Shown: positions 17,421 to 27,751, counted from the stretch's first letter. The stretch: DNA of 64,000 bases from Flavilitoribacter nigricans DSM 23189 = NBRC 102662 (GCF_002646595.1 NZ_PDUD01000051.1:26402-90401); one strand, 5' to 3'. The notes: generated from the sequence alone by a model not told the origin. Translations and numbers: made by a program.

Positions 17421-18191
17421 ATGAAGATCCAATCTAAGATCAGTTTGCTCCTCACCGGCCTGGTGTTGGCAGCAATGGTGCTGGCCGCTATGGCCTTCAG
17501 TACCAAACCACCTACCGTTTACCTCATCGGGGATTCGACGATGGCCAACAAGGAAGGAACAATAGAAGAAAATCCGGAAAGAGGCTGGGGGCAGGCCCTG
17601 CAGCAATATTTCCAACCTACGGTCTCCGTACAGAATCACGCCGTCAACGGACGAAGTTCCAAGAGTTTCATCGACGAGGGGCGCTGGGATAAAGTACTGG
17701 AAAGCCTGCAGGCCGGGGATTACGTCATGATCCAGTTTGGCCACAATGATCAGAAATATAAAGATCCGAAGCGCTACACCAACCCCACAACGACCTATTA
17801 CCACAACCTGAGCCGCTTTGTCCGGGAAACCCGTGAGAAAGGAGCGACGCCTATTCTGCTGACGTCTATTGTCCGCCGGAATTTCAACGAGTTCGGCACC
17901 CTGGAAGATACCCACGGGATCTACCCCCTGATCGTCCGCCAGGTGGCCGGTGATCTGGACGTATTCTTTATCGATCACCTGTACGCCACCGAGACCATCG
18001 TGCGGGAACGGGGCGAGGAACCTTCCAAAGATATTTATCTCTGGTTCGAACCGGGGGAACACGACCGCTGGCCCGACGGCCGCCAGGACAATACGCATCT
18101 CTCTCCCGAAGGCGCTGATCTCTACGCCAGGATCGTGGCGAATGCCATCCTGGATTCGCGCCTGCCATTACGGGAATACATCAAGGATTAA
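17421..18191 (+). CDS. Rhamnogalacturonan acetylesterase-like SGNH hydrolase (CE12 type)
   Basis: This 256-residue exported enzyme should remove acetyl groups from rhamnogalacturonan or related pectins. An N-terminal hydrophobic segment (LLLTGLVLAAMVLAAMAF) is a signal peptide or anchor. SGNH motifs are block I TVYLIGDSTMANKE (Ser nucleophile), the Gly block NHAVNGRSSKSFI, block III IQFGHNDQK and block V DNTHLSPEGA (Asp and His of the triad). Deacetylation would open the backbone to the GH28 and lyase enzymes encoded on either side. Confidence 0.92.
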   Translation: MKIQSKISLLLTGLVLAAMVLAAMAFSTKPPTVYLIGDSTMANKEGTIEENPERGWGQALQQYFQPTVSVQNHAVNGRSSKSFIDEGRWDKVLESLQAGDYVMIQFGHNDQKYKDPKRYTNPTTTYYHNLSRFVRETREKGATPILLTSIVRRNFNEFGTLEDTHGIYPLIVRQVAGDLDVFFIDHLYATETIVRERGEEPSKDIYLWFEPGEHDRWPDGRQDNTHLSPEGADLYARIVANAILDSRLPLREYIKD

Positions 18192-18195
18192 TCTG

Positions 18196-18216
18196 GTGGG
18201 AACGGGCGGTTCCCAC
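18196..18216. promoter_or_regulatory. Intercistronic hairpin
   Basis: GTGGGAAC (18196-18203) pairs perfectly with GTTCCCAC (18209-18216) around a five-base loop in the 73-bp gap between the acetylesterase and GH43 genes. It may be an RNA processing or stability element within the operon. Confidence 0.55.
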
Positions 18217-18264
18217 TTTCCGGTAAAGACTATCCGTGTCATACCTTTTAGCAAAAGCATTGTG

Positions 18265-19878
18265 ATGTCATCAGTTTTAAAAACATCCCTTCTTTGCATA
18301 TCGATCATCCTGGGAACCTGCCCGTCTGGACTCGGGCAGGTTTACCAACCTGACCTGGGCAATGGCCGCTACCAGAACCCGATCATCCACGCGGATTATT
18401 CCGATCCGGATGTGGTCCGGGTCGGTGAAGATTTTTTCATGGTCTCTTCGAGTTTCAACTGCGTACCCGGTCTGCCGCTGCTTCACTCCAAAGACCTCGT
18501 AAATTGGGAGATCGTCAACTACGTCATTCAGGACGAACTGCCTCCCGGCGAGGTATTCGATCAGCCCCAGCACGGCAACGGCGTATGGGCGCCGTCCATT
18601 CGCTACCATGCCGGCTGGTACTACGTTTTCTACGGCGATCCGGATTTCGGCATCTACCGGGTCCGGACCCGAGACCCCTGGGGCAAATGGGAAAAGCCGC
18701 ATCTGGTAAAAGCAGCCAAAGGCTGGATCGACCCCTGCCCGTTCTGGGATGAAGACGGCAATGCTTACCTGGTACACGCCTTTGCCGGTAGCCGGGCCGG
18801 CGTAAAAAGCGTACTGATCCTGCACCGAATGGATACTGAGGCCATTGAACTGCTGGACGACGGCGTCCTGGTCTTTGACGGCCACGCCAACCATCCCACT
18901 ATCGAAGGACCAAAAATGTATAAACGCAACGGCTATTACTATATCTTCGCGCCGGGCGGCGGGGTCGAATTGGGCTGGCAGACCGTGCTGCGTTCCAAAA
19001 ATATCTACGGCCCTTACGAAGACAAGATCGTACTCGAAACGGGTGATACGGAGATCAACGGGCCCCACCAGGGTGCCTGGGTGGAACTGGCAAACGGCGA
19101 GAGCTGGTTCATTCACTTCCAGGATAAACGCGCCTACGGGCGCATCGTACACCTGCAACCGGCCGTCTGGAAAGACGACTGGATCGTGATCGGCCAGGAT
19201 AAGAATGGCGACGGTACCGGCAACCCGGTGCTGGAATGGCAAAAACCGAACGTTGGCCGGACCTATCCCCGGGCCGTTCCCCAGACTTCGGATGAATTCA
19301 ACCATCCCCAACTGGGTCGACAATGGCAATGGCACGGCAACCCCAAACCGACCTGGATCTTTCCGACCAATAATGGCACGCTGCGCATGAATCCGGTGAT
19401 CCTGGATCCCGCACGGGCCAGTTTGTGGGAAGCTCCTAATCTATTGCTACAGAAATTCCCGGCCGAATCCTTCACTGCTACCACCAAGCTGGATTTCACC
19501 GCCAATCAGGACAGTGAGACGATCGGTCTGATCGTTATGGGGCTGGATTACGCCTATATCGGTCTGAAACGGGAAGGGGAAAAACTATTCCTGATCAAAG
19601 CCAATTGCAAAGATACCGAGCGGGGCGGCAGGGAGCAGGAAGAATTGCGAAAACCGTTGGACACGGGTGCCGTGCATCTCCGCGTTTCGGTGCGGGAGGG
19701 TGGCAAATGCACTTTTGCCTACAGCCTGGATGGGCAGGACTACCGGGATTTCGGCAACACCTTTACCGCCCGGGAAGGCAAATGGATCGGCGCTAAGGTT
19801 GGCCTGTTTTCCGTACGGGATAAACACCAGAACGACGGCGGCTATACCGATATCGACTGGTTCCGGATCACCGAGTAG
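18265..19878 (+). CDS. Glycoside hydrolase family 43 (xylosidase/arabinofuranosidase type)
   Basis: The product is 537 residues with a signal peptide (LKTSLLCISIILGTCPSGLG). Residues about 30-330 form the five-bladed propeller: the base Asp lies in HADYSDPDVVRVG, the pKa-tuning Asp in GWIDPCPFWDEDGNAYLVHA (20 residues) and the acid Glu in IEGPKMYKRNGYYYIF. The last ~200 residues form the C-terminal beta-sandwich typical of this GH43 group (FTATTKLDF, GLIVMGLDYAYIGLK, YSLDGQDYRDFG). The start at 18265 is chosen because the signal peptide follows it; the open frame reaches further upstream inside the preceding gene. It probably trims arabinose, xylose or galactose side chains. Confidence 0.94.
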   Translation: MSSVLKTSLLCISIILGTCPSGLGQVYQPDLGNGRYQNPIIHADYSDPDVVRVGEDFFMVSSSFNCVPGLPLLHSKDLVNWEIVNYVIQDELPPGEVFDQPQHGNGVWAPSIRYHAGWYYVFYGDPDFGIYRVRTRDPWGKWEKPHLVKAAKGWIDPCPFWDEDGNAYLVHAFAGSRAGVKSVLILHRMDTEAIELLDDGVLVFDGHANHPTIEGPKMYKRNGYYYIFAPGGGVELGWQTVLRSKNIYGPYEDKIVLETGDTEINGPHQGAWVELANGESWFIHFQDKRAYGRIVHLQPAVWKDDWIVIGQDKNGDGTGNPVLEWQKPNVGRTYPRAVPQTSDEFNHPQLGRQWQWHGNPKPTWIFPTNNGTLRMNPVILDPARASLWEAPNLLLQKFPAESFTATTKLDFTANQDSETIGLIVMGLDYAYIGLKREGEKLFLIKANCKDTERGGREQEELRKPLDTGAVHLRVSVREGGKCTFAYSLDGQDYRDFGNTFTAREGKWIGAKVGLFSVRDKHQNDGGYTDIDWFRITE

Positions 19879-20005
19879 TTTTGGTTTTGAACAGATCCGG
19901 AAATTTGGATTCGGGATCCCGGCTAATTGTAGGCCCTAAAATGGAAGAAGCGTAATTGAGTAACTTGGCGGCAACATTTGAACACCGGCAAAACAGATTA
20001 TCAAC

Positions 20006-20968
20006 ATGGAAAAATATCATATCCACTTACGCACTGTCCTGGCTTTTGTAGGGCTGATCGGTTTATTACCGGCAGTTTCCAGTGCCCAGTCCGCCACCTA
20101 CCCGGTTGATTCCACCTACACGGTAAAAGGATCCTACGAAAAAATGGTGCAATACCGGCCGGATATCGTGACCGCGCTGGGCGTAGTGGACGAATACATC
20201 AACACCACACCCGATGTCGTCTACAAATCCATCGGCGAGCGGAAGTTACACCTGGATATCTACGGGCCGAGAACGCCAGGCAAAAAACCGGCTCCGATCA
20301 TTTTTATGATCCACGGCGGCGGCTGGAGTTCCGGAACCAAATCCCACATGGATGCCATGGCGCGGGACCTTGCGTTCAACGGTTACCTCGCCGTGGCGGT
20401 CGAATACCGCCTAAGTCCGGAGATCCAGTACCCAGCCGGGATTGAGGACCTGCAGGATGCCGTACAATGGATCGCGGAGAACGGTGCCCGTTACGGAGGC
20501 GACGGGAAAAAGATCGTGGTACTCGGAGCATCGGCGGGCGCGCATCTGGCCTCCTTCCTGGGCACTACCGAGAACGACCTGCTGCCGTACAAGCAACAGA
20601 AAAGTCGCTACATCAAAGGGATCGTCAACATTGACGGCATTGTATCCTTTATCCATCCGGAAGCCAGCCAGGAGGGCAAATCCGCCGGGCGCTGGCTGGG
20701 AGGGGGCCGCGATACCCACTGGCACAACTGGACGGAGGCTTCTCCCCTGGAATACGTCGATAAAAAATCACCGCCCATCCTCTTCGTCAACGGCGCGTAT
20801 CCGCGTTTCCACGCCGGGCGGGACAGCCTGGTTGCCCGCTATCAGGATTACGGTACTTACTACCATATCTTCGAGTTTTCCGATGCCCCGCATACTTTCT
20901 GGTTTTTCTACCCCTGGTACAACCCCATGATGTATAAGATCCTCGACTTTCTTGACCACATTCTCTGA
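20006..20968 (+). CDS. Secreted alpha/beta-hydrolase carbohydrate esterase
   Basis: The 320-residue product has a signal peptide ending VSSAQS. It shows the hormone-sensitive-lipase/BD-FAE type signature: oxyanion motif MIHGGGWSSG, nucleophile elbow VLGASAGAHLA, a late acid region (PPILFVNGAYPRFHAG) and a late His (SDAPHTFWFF). The core carries EYRLSPEIQYPAGIEDLQDA, which is common in this group. It may remove acetyl or feruloyl esters from pectin. It ends 10 bp before the pectate lyase start, so the two are co-transcribed. Confidence 0.92.
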   Translation: MEKYHIHLRTVLAFVGLIGLLPAVSSAQSATYPVDSTYTVKGSYEKMVQYRPDIVTALGVVDEYINTTPDVVYKSIGERKLHLDIYGPRTPGKKPAPIIFMIHGGGWSSGTKSHMDAMARDLAFNGYLAVAVEYRLSPEIQYPAGIEDLQDAVQWIAENGARYGGDGKKIVVLGASAGAHLASFLGTTENDLLPYKQQKSRYIKGIVNIDGIVSFIHPEASQEGKSAGRWLGGGRDTHWHNWTEASPLEYVDKKSPPILFVNGAYPRFHAGRDSLVARYQDYGTYYHIFEFSDAPHTFWFFYPWYNPMMYKILDFLDHIL

Positions 20969-20978
20969 AAACCGATCC

Positions 20979-22295
20979 ATGCGATTACTGATCATTTGCT
21001 GTTTGCTGCTGAATTTTTCACTCTACAGTCAGGAACCTACCCTCGCTTTTCCGGGTGCCGAAGGCTACGGCCGCTTTACCAACGGCGGCCGGGGCGGACA
21101 GGTCCTATTTGTGGATAACCTCAGCGATAGCGGGCCGGGCAGTCTGCGGGCAGCCGTGGAATCGAAAGGAGCCCGCATCGTACTGTTCCGGGTATCCGGG
21201 ACCATCCGGCTCGAAAAACCGCTGAAGATCAAAAATGACAGTATCACGATTGCCGGGCAGAGTGCTCCCGGCGACGGTATTTGTCTGCGCGACCAAACTT
21301 TCGTGATCGACGCCGATGAGGTCATCATCCGCTTTATGCGCTTCCGCCTGGGCGATGCCAGCGATACCGAAGGCGACGCCATGAACGGCCGCATGCACAG
21401 GAACATCATCGTGGATCACTGTTCCTTTAGCTGGAGTACCGACGAATGTCTCTCGCTCTACACCAACGAGCAGATCAGCCTCCAGTGGAATATCATTGCG
21501 GAGAGCCTCAACCATTCCGTCCACGAAAAAGGGGCCCACGGCTACGGCGGGATCTGGGGCGGCGTAAAAGCCAGCTTTCACCACAACCTCATCGCCCACC
21601 ACAACAGCCGGAATCCACGGCTGTCGGGACTTACCGTACGCGGCGATATTCCCAACCGGCAACTGGATTTTTACAACAACGTCATTTACAACTGGCGCAG
21701 CAACAGCATCTACGGTAACGAAGCCGGAGAGGCCAACATTGTCAATAATTATTTCAAACCGGGACCAGCCACTCCGAAAAGTAAAAACGATCGCATCATG
21801 GATCCGTCCCTGCATCCGATGGGCAAGATCTACGTTGCCGGCAATTATGTATACGGCCACCCCGGAGTGAGTGCCGATAACTGGAACGGTGGCATCCATA
21901 CCGATCATCCGGATTCCGCCTTCCACGCCACGCCCTTTGCCTTGGATCCCGATCAACTCGCACCGGCCGTCGAGGCTTATACTTCCGTATTGCTGTACGC
22001 CGGGGCTTCCCTGCATCGGGATGCCGTAGACACCCGGGTGGTGGAAGAGGTCCATCGGGGGATCGCCCATTTCAAGGGTTCGAAAACGGCCTATCCGGGG
22101 ATCATCGATTCGCAGCAGGATGTCGGTGGCTGGCCGGAACTGCAATCCTATCCCTACCCCAACGATACGGATGGAGATGGTCTGCCCGACCGCTGGGAAA
22201 CGAACAATGGGTACGATCCGACATCGGCCGCTGGCGCATCCCGGGCTGTGGAAGCTTACCTCAACGAACTGGTGGAACACGTTGCCGGACACTGA
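20979..22295 (+). CDS. Pectate lyase, polysaccharide lyase family 1
   Basis: The enzyme cleaves polygalacturonate by beta elimination. The 438-residue product has a signal peptide (MRLLIICCLLLNFSLYSQ) followed by the family opening FPGAEGYGRFTNGGRGG. Conserved helix and turn segments include NIIVDHCSFSWSTDE (vWiDH-like), HGYGGIWGGVKASFHHNLIAHH (first 20 or so) and NPRLSG (catalytic Arg region). The end has a Ca-binding-like DTDGDGLPDRWE spacer. The ATG at 20979 gives a clean signal peptide, whereas the TTG at 20952 overlaps the previous gene. The catalytic module is homologous to the first half of the fusion enzyme at 33182. Confidence 0.95.
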   Translation: MRLLIICCLLLNFSLYSQEPTLAFPGAEGYGRFTNGGRGGQVLFVDNLSDSGPGSLRAAVESKGARIVLFRVSGTIRLEKPLKIKNDSITIAGQSAPGDGICLRDQTFVIDADEVIIRFMRFRLGDASDTEGDAMNGRMHRNIIVDHCSFSWSTDECLSLYTNEQISLQWNIIAESLNHSVHEKGAHGYGGIWGGVKASFHHNLIAHHNSRNPRLSGLTVRGDIPNRQLDFYNNVIYNWRSNSIYGNEAGEANIVNNYFKPGPATPKSKNDRIMDPSLHPMGKIYVAGNYVYGHPGVSADNWNGGIHTDHPDSAFHATPFALDPDQLAPAVEAYTSVLLYAGASLHRDAVDTRVVEEVHRGIAHFKGSKTAYPGIIDSQQDVGGWPELQSYPYPNDTDGDGLPDRWETNNGYDPTSAAGASRAVEAYLNELVEHVAGH

Positions 22296-22614
22296 TCCGC
22301 AAGACCAGTAAGGATACCTCTCACCAGTAGCCTTCCTCCTTCACTATTCATTTTTTCACCTTGCCTTGCGGAGGTGAATGCCCCTCATTCCTTACCTCCG
22401 AAACCGCCGGAGAGGCCTTATTTTCCTACTAAAACCGCTATTGGCAGCGCCGTTCCCGGATATCCGCCAACCGTTAGCTCCTACCCGGCTTCCGCAGCCC
22501 TTCATGTTAGATTATGCAGCATATTTGTTAATTAATGCGCGCTCCTTATGGCCTTGCTGTTTGTAGGTTTGTAATAATAATTCGCACCCTTGCTTCATTA
22601 CGAAATTTCATATT
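22296..22614. other. Intergenic region before susC, with hairpin
   Basis: This 319-bp gap contains a stem just downstream of the pectate lyase gene: GGAGGT (22370-22375) and GAATG pair with CATTC and ACCTCC (22394-22399). This may terminate the upstream transcript. A promoter-like element for susC follows at 22564. A 62-codon open frame at 22378-22566 has no coding features. Confidence 0.5.
22564..22571 (+). promoter_or_regulatory. Candidate Bacteroidota -7 promoter element for susC
   Basis: TAGGTTTG matches the Bacteroidota -7 consensus TAnnTTTG, 44 bp upstream of the SusC start. I do not see a well-placed -33 TTTG, so the call rests on the -7 match and position only. Confidence 0.45.
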
Positions 22615-25600
22615 ATGATGCTAAAAAATACTAAGAATAGATTTGGTTGTATTCTGGTGCTTTTGTTGTTCGGCTTTACGATCGGACACGCGCAAAGAAC
22701 CATATCGGGAACCGTAACCGATGAAGAAGACCAACCCCTGATCGGTGTCAACGTCCAACTGTTGAATACCACCGAAGGAACCATTACCGATGTGGACGGT
22801 TCCTACTCGATTGCCGCCAGTACCGGAGACACCCTGGTGTTCTCTTACATTGGATTTGTAAATCAAAAAATTGCCGTTTCTGCCCAAAGTACGATCGACG
22901 TGCAGCTGTCTACGGACGCCAATGTGCTCGACGAAGTGGTCGTACTGGGTTATAACTCCGTGAAACGATCGGACCTCACCGGTTCGGTAGCTTCTCTGCG
23001 GGGCGATCAGATCAAAAAGATCCCCGTTGCAAGTGCCGCCGATGCCATCAAGGGACGCCTGCCGGGTGTGAATGTATTCACCACGGACGGTTCGCCGGAT
23101 GCCGAGGTGGTGATCCGCGTGCGGGGCGGCGGCTCTATTACGCAGGATAACTCTCCGCTTTACGTGGTGGACGGGTTTATCGTGAACAGTATTCGCGATA
23201 TTCCACCGACCGATATCGAAAGTATCAACGTGCTGAAGGATGCGGCAGCAACGGCCATCTACGGTGCTCAGGCCTCCAACGGGGTGATCGTGATCACGAC
23301 CAAGCAGCCGACGGCCGGTAAGATCTCGGTTTCTTATAACGGCTTTCTGCAGTCCAAGGAACTGCCCGGCGATCGCCGCTACGAAGTACTGGATCCCTAC
23401 GAGTTCGTGCTGGCCAATTACGAATACGCCGCGGTGCAGTCGCAGGCGGCTCTGGATAACTTCGAACGCTTCTTCGGCGTATACGATGACCTGGAACTCT
23501 ACCAGAACCGACCGGGTACCGACTGGCAGGAAGAGCTCTTCGGCCAACCGACGCTGTCCCAGTACCACAACTTCTCAATTTCCGGTGGTACGGAGCGCAC
23601 TAAAGTCAGCCTGAGCCTGACCAATAACAACGACGAAGGCCTGATGCTGAATTCCGGCTTCCTGCGGAACGCCATCAACTTCAAGCTGGATCAGAAGCTG
23701 TCCAACTCCCTGACTTTTGAAGCTTCCGCCCGGATCACCAATACGGTCGTAGACGGTGCTGGTACTTCTGGAAACGCCCAGATCAATATTAAGGATGCCG
23801 TACAGACCCGTCCGGTAAACGGTATCGCCGATGAACTGATCATCGACCTGAATACCGTGGACCCGAACGACGACTTTCAGTCTTTCATCCGCAGTCTGGT
23901 CAGCCCCACCGAACTGGCGGCTCAGGACTGGCGGAAACGGACCACCAATGATTACATCATCAACGCCGCCCTGAACTGGGACATCCTAGATAACCTGAGT
24001 GTGAAGAGTACCTTTACCACGTCCAAGCGCTTCGACGAGAACCTCCGTTTTTACGGACCGCTTACCGGCGAATCCTTCAACAACGGCGGCAACCTGCCAC
24101 TGGGGGTTAAGACCAATAATGATCGCGACTCCTACCGCTGGCTGAACACGGTTTCCTACCGGCTCAACAGTACCGGTCCTTACCAACTGGACTTCATCGC
24201 CGGCCACGAGATCTACTCCAACGGCGGCACCTACAGTCTGGTCAGAGCGGAGGATTTCCGCCTGAGTATTACCCCGGAGGAACTGTTCGCCAATATGACC
24301 TTCGGACGGACGGACCGGCTGGAAACGGCCGACCTGACGAATTCCAACCGGATCTCTTTCTTCGGTAGAGCGAATTTCCAGATCAACAACAAATACCTCA
24401 TCACCGGTACGCTGCGCTCCGATGCATCCTCCAAATTCTCGGCCGACAATCGCGTGGGTATCTTCCCCGCCGTAGCCCTCGGTTGGAAAATTTCGGAAGA
24501 AGGCTTTCTGCGGGACAGTCGCGCCATCGATGAGCTGAAACTGAGAGTGAGCTACGGGGAAACCGGTAACGACCGGATCGACGCTACGGCCACCCAGTTC
24601 CTGTTTGCCGGTTCTACCAACCGCGGCCCCGGCTTCGGCAATACCGACAACGCCTATTATACCCCCAGTGAGAGTACCCTTTACAACCCGGACCTGAAAT
24701 GGGAAACGACCGTTAACCGCAACATCGGTCTGGACTTCTCTTTCTTCAACGGGAAGATCGTCGGTAGCTTCGACGCTTATCAAAACACAACGAAAGACCT
24801 GTTACTACGCTCCGCGATTCCTTCCAACACCGGTTTCTCCACTCAGTGGAACAACATCGGTACGACCTCCAACCGCGGGGTGGAATTGGGATTGTCCGCT
24901 TATTTGATCGACCGGGGAGACTTCTCCCTGTCTGCCAACTTCAACATCGGGGTAAACCGGGCCAAAGTGGAAGCCCTGGACGGTACCGACGAACGTTTCT
25001 TCCAGTCTAACTGGGCCAGTACCGACCTGCGGGACCGCGACGATTACTACCTGCGGGTAGGCGGCAAACTGGGAGACATTTTCGGCTACGTAACCGACGG
25101 ATACTACTCAACGAGCGATTTCTCCAGCTACGATGAAGTGACCGGACGCTATACCCTCGCCGACGGCGTAGCCGATGCCAGCGGTACGGTGGGTAATACC
25201 AACATCCGGCCGGGATTCCTGAAACTGAAAGACCTGAACGGCGACGGCATCATCAACAGTGAAGACCGTACCGTGATCGGTAATGCCCTACCGCTGCACC
25301 AGGGTGGTTTTGGGTTTGACGCCCGTTGGAAAGGATTTGACGCCTCCGTGTTCTTCAACTGGTCTTACGGCAACGACATCTACAATACCGGTAAGATCCA
25401 ATACAACCAGTTCCGCCGGGTGACCTACGGCAACGTACTGAACACCATGAGTCTGGACAATCGCTTCAGTTACCTCGATATCGACGGTTCACTGACCGGA
25501 ATGCCGGGTGGTATCGTTACGGACCTGGATCAACTGGCGCGCCTGAACGATGGAAAAGAGATGTGGTCACTGAGCAGCTTCGGTATCGCTCAGGCCACCA

Positions 25601-25878
25601 TCCATTCCTGGGCCGTGGAAGACGGGTCTTTCCTGCGCCTGAATAACCTGTCCGTAGGTTATTCCCTGCCGGCTTCGGTACTGCGGCCGATCGGGATCTC
25701 CCAGGTTCGGATCTACGTAACGGGCAACAACCTTAAGCTGTGGACCAACTACACCGGTTATGATCCGGAAGTAAGTACCACCCGCAGTTCTTCTTATTCC
25801 GGACTGACTCCCGGTGTGGATTATTCCGGTTTCCCCCGTAGCCGTTCCTATACGGTGGGTGTAAACGTGACTTTCTAA
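22615..25878 (+). CDS. SusC/RagA-family TonB-linked outer-membrane oligosaccharide transporter
   Basis: The product is 1087 residues, the usual SusC length. It has a signal peptide ending GHAQ, a carboxypeptidase-regulatory-like domain (RTISGTVTDEEDQPLIGVNV, about residues 27-105), then the plug (LDEVVVLGYNSVKRSDLTGS to about 235, including GSPDAEVVIRVRGGG and LKDAAATAIYGAQASNGVI) and a TonB-dependent barrel ending SRSYTVGVNVTF. It should import oligogalacturonides released by the surrounding enzymes, with the SusD partner as lid. The initiator is one of two adjacent ATGs at 22615 and 22618. The next gene follows after 28 bp. Confidence 0.96.
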   Translation: MMLKNTKNRFGCILVLLLFGFTIGHAQRTISGTVTDEEDQPLIGVNVQLLNTTEGTITDVDGSYSIAASTGDTLVFSYIGFVNQKIAVSAQSTIDVQLSTDANVLDEVVVLGYNSVKRSDLTGSVASLRGDQIKKIPVASAADAIKGRLPGVNVFTTDGSPDAEVVIRVRGGGSITQDNSPLYVVDGFIVNSIRDIPPTDIESINVLKDAAATAIYGAQASNGVIVITTKQPTAGKISVSYNGFLQSKELPGDRRYEVLDPYEFVLANYEYAAVQSQAALDNFERFFGVYDDLELYQNRPGTDWQEELFGQPTLSQYHNFSISGGTERTKVSLSLTNNNDEGLMLNSGFLRNAINFKLDQKLSNSLTFEASARITNTVVDGAGTSGNAQINIKDAVQTRPVNGIADELIIDLNTVDPNDDFQSFIRSLVSPTELAAQDWRKRTTNDYIINAALNWDILDNLSVKSTFTTSKRFDENLRFYGPLTGESFNNGGNLPLGVKTNNDRDSYRWLNTVSYRLNSTGPYQLDFIAGHEIYSNGGTYSLVRAEDFRLSITPEELFANMTFGRTDRLETADLTNSNRISFFGRANFQINNKYLITGTLRSDASSKFSADNRVGIFPAVALGWKISEEGFLRDSRAIDELKLRVSYGETGNDRIDATATQFLFAGSTNRGPGFGNTDNAYYTPSESTLYNPDLKWETTVNRNIGLDFSFFNGKIVGSFDAYQNTTKDLLLRSAIPSNTGFSTQWNNIGTTSNRGVELGLSAYLIDRGDFSLSANFNIGVNRAKVEALDGTDERFFQSNWASTDLRDRDDYYLRVGGKLGDIFGYVTDGYYSTSDFSSYDEVTGRYTLADGVADASGTVGNTNIRPGFLKLKDLNGDGIINSEDRTVIGNALPLHQGGFGFDARWKGFDASVFFNWSYGNDIYNTGKIQYNQFRRVTYGNVLNTMSLDNRFSYLDIDGSLTGMPGGIVTDLDQLARLNDGKEMWSLSSFGIAQATIHSWAVEDGSFLRLNNLSVGYSLPASVLRPIGISQVRIYVTGNNLKLWTNYTGYDPEVSTTRSSSYSGLTPGVDYSGFPRSRSYTVGVNVTF

Positions 25879-25906
25879 ATTGGAACCCTTGAAAATTACA
25901 ACAAAT

Positions 25907-27724
25907 ATGAAACTCAGAAATATATTTATCCTGCTGTCATTTTTAGTGGTAGTGTCGGGTTGTAAGGACTTTTTGGATCCCGATTCCATATCTACTTTTG
26001 ACACCAACTATGTCTACTCCAATGTGGACGATGCCCGCCGGGGCGTCAATGCGATCTATGTTCAGTTTGGGGTGGACGGTTTCCGGTCCCGCCTGTCCAA
26101 CAACATGACCGGCAATACCGACATCGAACACCAGAGCGGCTGGACCAGCTCCGGTGACCGCTACCAGATCTGGGACCTGAATGCCCTGGAAAGTAACGGC
26201 GACCTGCGCCAGTTCTGGAATGCCGCCTACACGGCCATCCGGGATGCGAACATCGCCATTGAAGGCATTCTGGCCAGTGAGGCGCTCAATTCCAACGACG
26301 CCACCACTTCCAATACCATGTATCACCTGTTGGGGGAAGCCTATACTCTGCGTGCCTACTGGTACAGCATGCTGGTGTACTACTTCGGAGATGTGCCGAA
26401 TGTTAGAGAAGCGCCCAAGGCCGGCAATGATTTCTTCCTGCCCCGCGAGGATCGCAACCTCATCCTGACCCAGGTGATCCAGGATATGATCGATATCGAA
26501 GAGCGGATGATGTGGGCCGATCAGGTTCCCAACGGCATCGAGCAGGTCAACCGGGAATATGCCCTGGCACTGATCGCCCGGATCGCCCTGCAACGCGGCG
26601 GTTACTATCTGACCCCGAACCTGGAAATGGTACGGGAAGGCGACTACCTCGATTACTACGCCATCGCCAAACAGTATACGGCCAAACTGATGGACCTGAA
26701 AGACCGTCCGCTTCCGGCCGATTTCCGCCAGGTATTCATGAACCAGTGTAAATTCATCTCACCGGTAAATGAGGATATTCTGTTTGAAGTGCCTTTCGCC
26801 ATCGGCAACGGTGATGTGGGTTGGAACATCGGTATCACGGTTCAGGGTGGCGCTACCGCTGCTCACAGTTACGGATCCGGTAACAACTACATGGCCATTC
26901 CGCCTTCCTATTACTTTTCTTTCGATACTACGGACATCCGCCGGGATGTGACCTGTGGGCTTTACCGGGTGAATACGGACTTCCAGGAGGAGTTTGTCTC
27001 CAGTTCCACGAATATTGCCCAGGGTAAATGGAGCCGTTACTTCCTGGATACGCCTCCGGGTGCCTCTTCCGCCAAAGGAACGGGTATCAACTGGCCGATG
27101 CTGCGCTATTCCGATGTGCTGCTGATGTTCGCTGAAGCGGAAAACGAACTGAGTGGCCCCAGCATGGCAGCCCAGGAAGCGCTCAAGCGCGTCCGTCAGC
27201 GCGCCTTCCCCGAAAATCTGTGGGGTGAAAAAGTAGATGCTTACGTTGGCCGGATCTCCGGTAGTAAAGAAGACTTTTTCGAAGCCATCGTCGATGAGCG
27301 TGCGTGGGAGTTCGGCGGTGAAATGATCCGCAAATACGAGCTGATCCGCTGGAACATCTACTCCGAAAAGGTCAAGGAGACCGTTGAAACCCTGAAGCAG
27401 ATGGCGGATGCCGCCTTCACCGGTTCCGGTCAATATTCCGAACTGCCGGATTACATGTACTGGAAGCGGGATGAGAGCGGAGATTTCACCATTCTCAACC
27501 CGAACCGCAAAGTCGTAGCGCCACCGGATGACAGCTGGATCCAGCAGTCTTTCCTCCTGAGCCTGCACGATGACGCCCGGACCTACCAGGAATGGATCAC
27601 CCGCGACTGGGAGAATTATTACGATGGTCCGCAGCCGGGAGTGGTTCGCTACATTTTCCCGATCCCGTCGGATGCCATTTCCGCCAGTCAGGGTAGTCTA
27701 TCCAACGACGGTTACCAATTTTAA
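25907..27724 (+). CDS. SusD/RagB-family glycan-binding lipoprotein
   Basis: This 605-residue surface lipoprotein forms the substrate-binding lid on SusC. The ATG at 25907 gives the lipoprotein signal MKLRNIFILLSFLVVVSGC (Cys19) followed by KDFLDPDS, the classic SusD start. Helical TPR-like segments include LLGEAYTLRAYWYSMLVYYF and FGDVPNVREAP-like YFGDVPNVREAP, and the C-terminal half has LRYSDVLLMFAEAENE, FEAIVDERAWEFGGEMIRKY and YIFPIPSDAIS, all typical of the family. It is co-transcribed with susC and the next gene. Confidence 0.96.
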   Translation: MKLRNIFILLSFLVVVSGCKDFLDPDSISTFDTNYVYSNVDDARRGVNAIYVQFGVDGFRSRLSNNMTGNTDIEHQSGWTSSGDRYQIWDLNALESNGDLRQFWNAAYTAIRDANIAIEGILASEALNSNDATTSNTMYHLLGEAYTLRAYWYSMLVYYFGDVPNVREAPKAGNDFFLPREDRNLILTQVIQDMIDIEERMMWADQVPNGIEQVNREYALALIARIALQRGGYYLTPNLEMVREGDYLDYYAIAKQYTAKLMDLKDRPLPADFRQVFMNQCKFISPVNEDILFEVPFAIGNGDVGWNIGITVQGGATAAHSYGSGNNYMAIPPSYYFSFDTTDIRRDVTCGLYRVNTDFQEEFVSSSTNIAQGKWSRYFLDTPPGASSAKGTGINWPMLRYSDVLLMFAEAENELSGPSMAAQEALKRVRQRAFPENLWGEKVDAYVGRISGSKEDFFEAIVDERAWEFGGEMIRKYELIRWNIYSEKVKETVETLKQMADAAFTGSGQYSELPDYMYWKRDESGDFTILNPNRKVVAPPDDSWIQQSFLLSLHDDARTYQEWITRDWENYYDGPQPGVVRYIFPIPSDAISASQGSLSNDGYQF

Positions 27725-27751
27725 GCATTAGCGCACGACAAAATTCAAACA

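Noticed and set aside
22378..22566. 62-codon open frame upstream of susC
   Set aside because: No ribosome-binding site, overlaps a hairpin and the promoter candidate, and has no protein-like pattern.
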